Below, piece after piece: positions 30,592 to 30,654 of a stretch of 30,654 nt of DNA. Source of the stretch: Bacteroidetes bacterium UBA5697 (GTDB taxonomy: Bacteria > Bacteroidota > Bacteroidia > B-17B0 > Aurantibacillaceae); assembly GCA_002420145.1 (NCBI GenBank), contig DIHL01000043.1, positions 1-30,654 on the forward strand, written 5' to 3'. The notes under the pieces were generated by a model, which worked only from the letters and a program-made list of their open reading frames with translations, did no database searches and was not told the DNA's origin. Position 1 is the first letter of the stretch. Each line of letters starts with the position of its first letter. Made by a program: the position numbers and the translations under genes.

Positions 30592-30654
30592 TTACCAACT
30601 TCCGCCCGAACCGCCGCCGCCACCCAAACCACCACCAAACCCTCCAAAAGAAGA
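30592..30654 (-). CDS. C-terminal end of a Gly-rich protein, probably TPM domain (partial)
   Basis: The minus strand is open from the window edge to a TAA at 30592-30594. The last 20 residues are almost all Gly with SSFGG at the start and GGSGGSW at the end. A Gly-rich tail ending in a Ser-Gly-x-Ser-Trp pattern is characteristic of TPM-domain (TLP18.3/Psb32/MOLO-1) membrane proteins. The body of the gene lies outside the window, so the domain call is inference from the tail alone. The local GC content rises because of the Gly codons. Confidence 0.6.
   Translation of the reverse strand, partial: SSFGGFGGGLGGGGGSGGSW

Noticed and set aside
30548..30598. N-terminal extension of the T9SS protein from a TTG at 30598
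   Set aside because: It would overlap the end of the Gly-rich gene and displace the signal peptide. MKKNLLILF at 30547 is a standard start.

Overview
The window is about 30.7 kb of AT-rich DNA (GC clearly below 40%) from a member of the Bacteroidota, most likely a Flavobacteriales-like lineage. The evidence is: two proteins with type IX secretion (T9SS) C-terminal sorting domains; Bacteroidota-type promoters (TTG about -33, TAnnTTTG about -7); weak Shine-Dalgarno sequences; short dispersed palindromic repeats of a kind common in this phylum; and families such as SPOR, Haem_bd and an OmpA-like protein with a regulatory beta-sandwich. The window holds 24 complete protein genes plus one gene cut by the right edge. 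I see no rRNA, tRNA, CRISPR array, insertion sequence or phage gene, and no gene-free stretch longer than about 170 bases. It reads as ordinary chromosome with several unusual gene architectures.

Layout. 32-1706 (-): an ECF sigma factor followed by a membrane protein joining an anti-sigma-like N-terminus to a periplasmic trypsin/HtrA-type protease. 1802-4218 (-): Xaa-Pro aminopeptidase and an exported endonuclease/phosphatase-fold protein. 4317-5995: a CxxCH haem-binding-domain protein (+) and an OmpA-like protein (-) with overlapping stops. 6081-10147 (-): odhA-odhB, the E1 and E2 of 2-oxoglutarate dehydrogenase; a palindromic repeat is embedded in frame in the OdhB linker. 10214-11871 (+): a SPOR protein and phosphoglycerate kinase. 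12016-15632 (+): an arylsulfotransferase-like secreted protein and a T9SS-sorted multidomain protein. 15758-16768 (+): a transaldolase-family domain fused to KpsF-like CBS domains. 16872-20081: a partner-switching module consisting of a duplicated SiaB-like kinase, a SiaC-like protein and a convergent membrane SpoIIE/PP2C phosphatase. 20246-20950 (+): a KdsC-like HAD phosphatase. 21012-25582 (-): the haem genes hemA, hemCD (fused), an unknown multi-pass membrane protein and hemB. 25737-27635 (+): acetyl-CoA synthetase. 27691-30654 (-): glutaryl-CoA-dehydrogenase-like acyl-CoA dehydrogenase, a His/Cys-rich membrane peptide, a second T9SS protein and the tail of a Gly-rich (TPM-type) protein.

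How the genes work together. The metabolic genes (odhAB, pgk, acs, acyl-CoA dehydrogenase, haem synthesis) are housekeeping functions of an aerobic, protein- and lipid-using heterotroph. The most interesting parts are regulatory or chimeric: (1) the SiaA/B/C-like switch with a tandem-duplicated kinase and no diguanylate cyclase nearby; (2) the sigma factor paired with an anti-sigma/protease fusion; (3) the aldolase-CBS fusion, whose aldolase active site keeps the Schiff-base lysine but appears to have lost several other FSA-type residues, lying a few kilobases from a KdsC-like phosphatase; and (4) a mobile-type palindrome domesticated as protein linker in OdhB. All family calls come from reading motifs by eye, without database searches.
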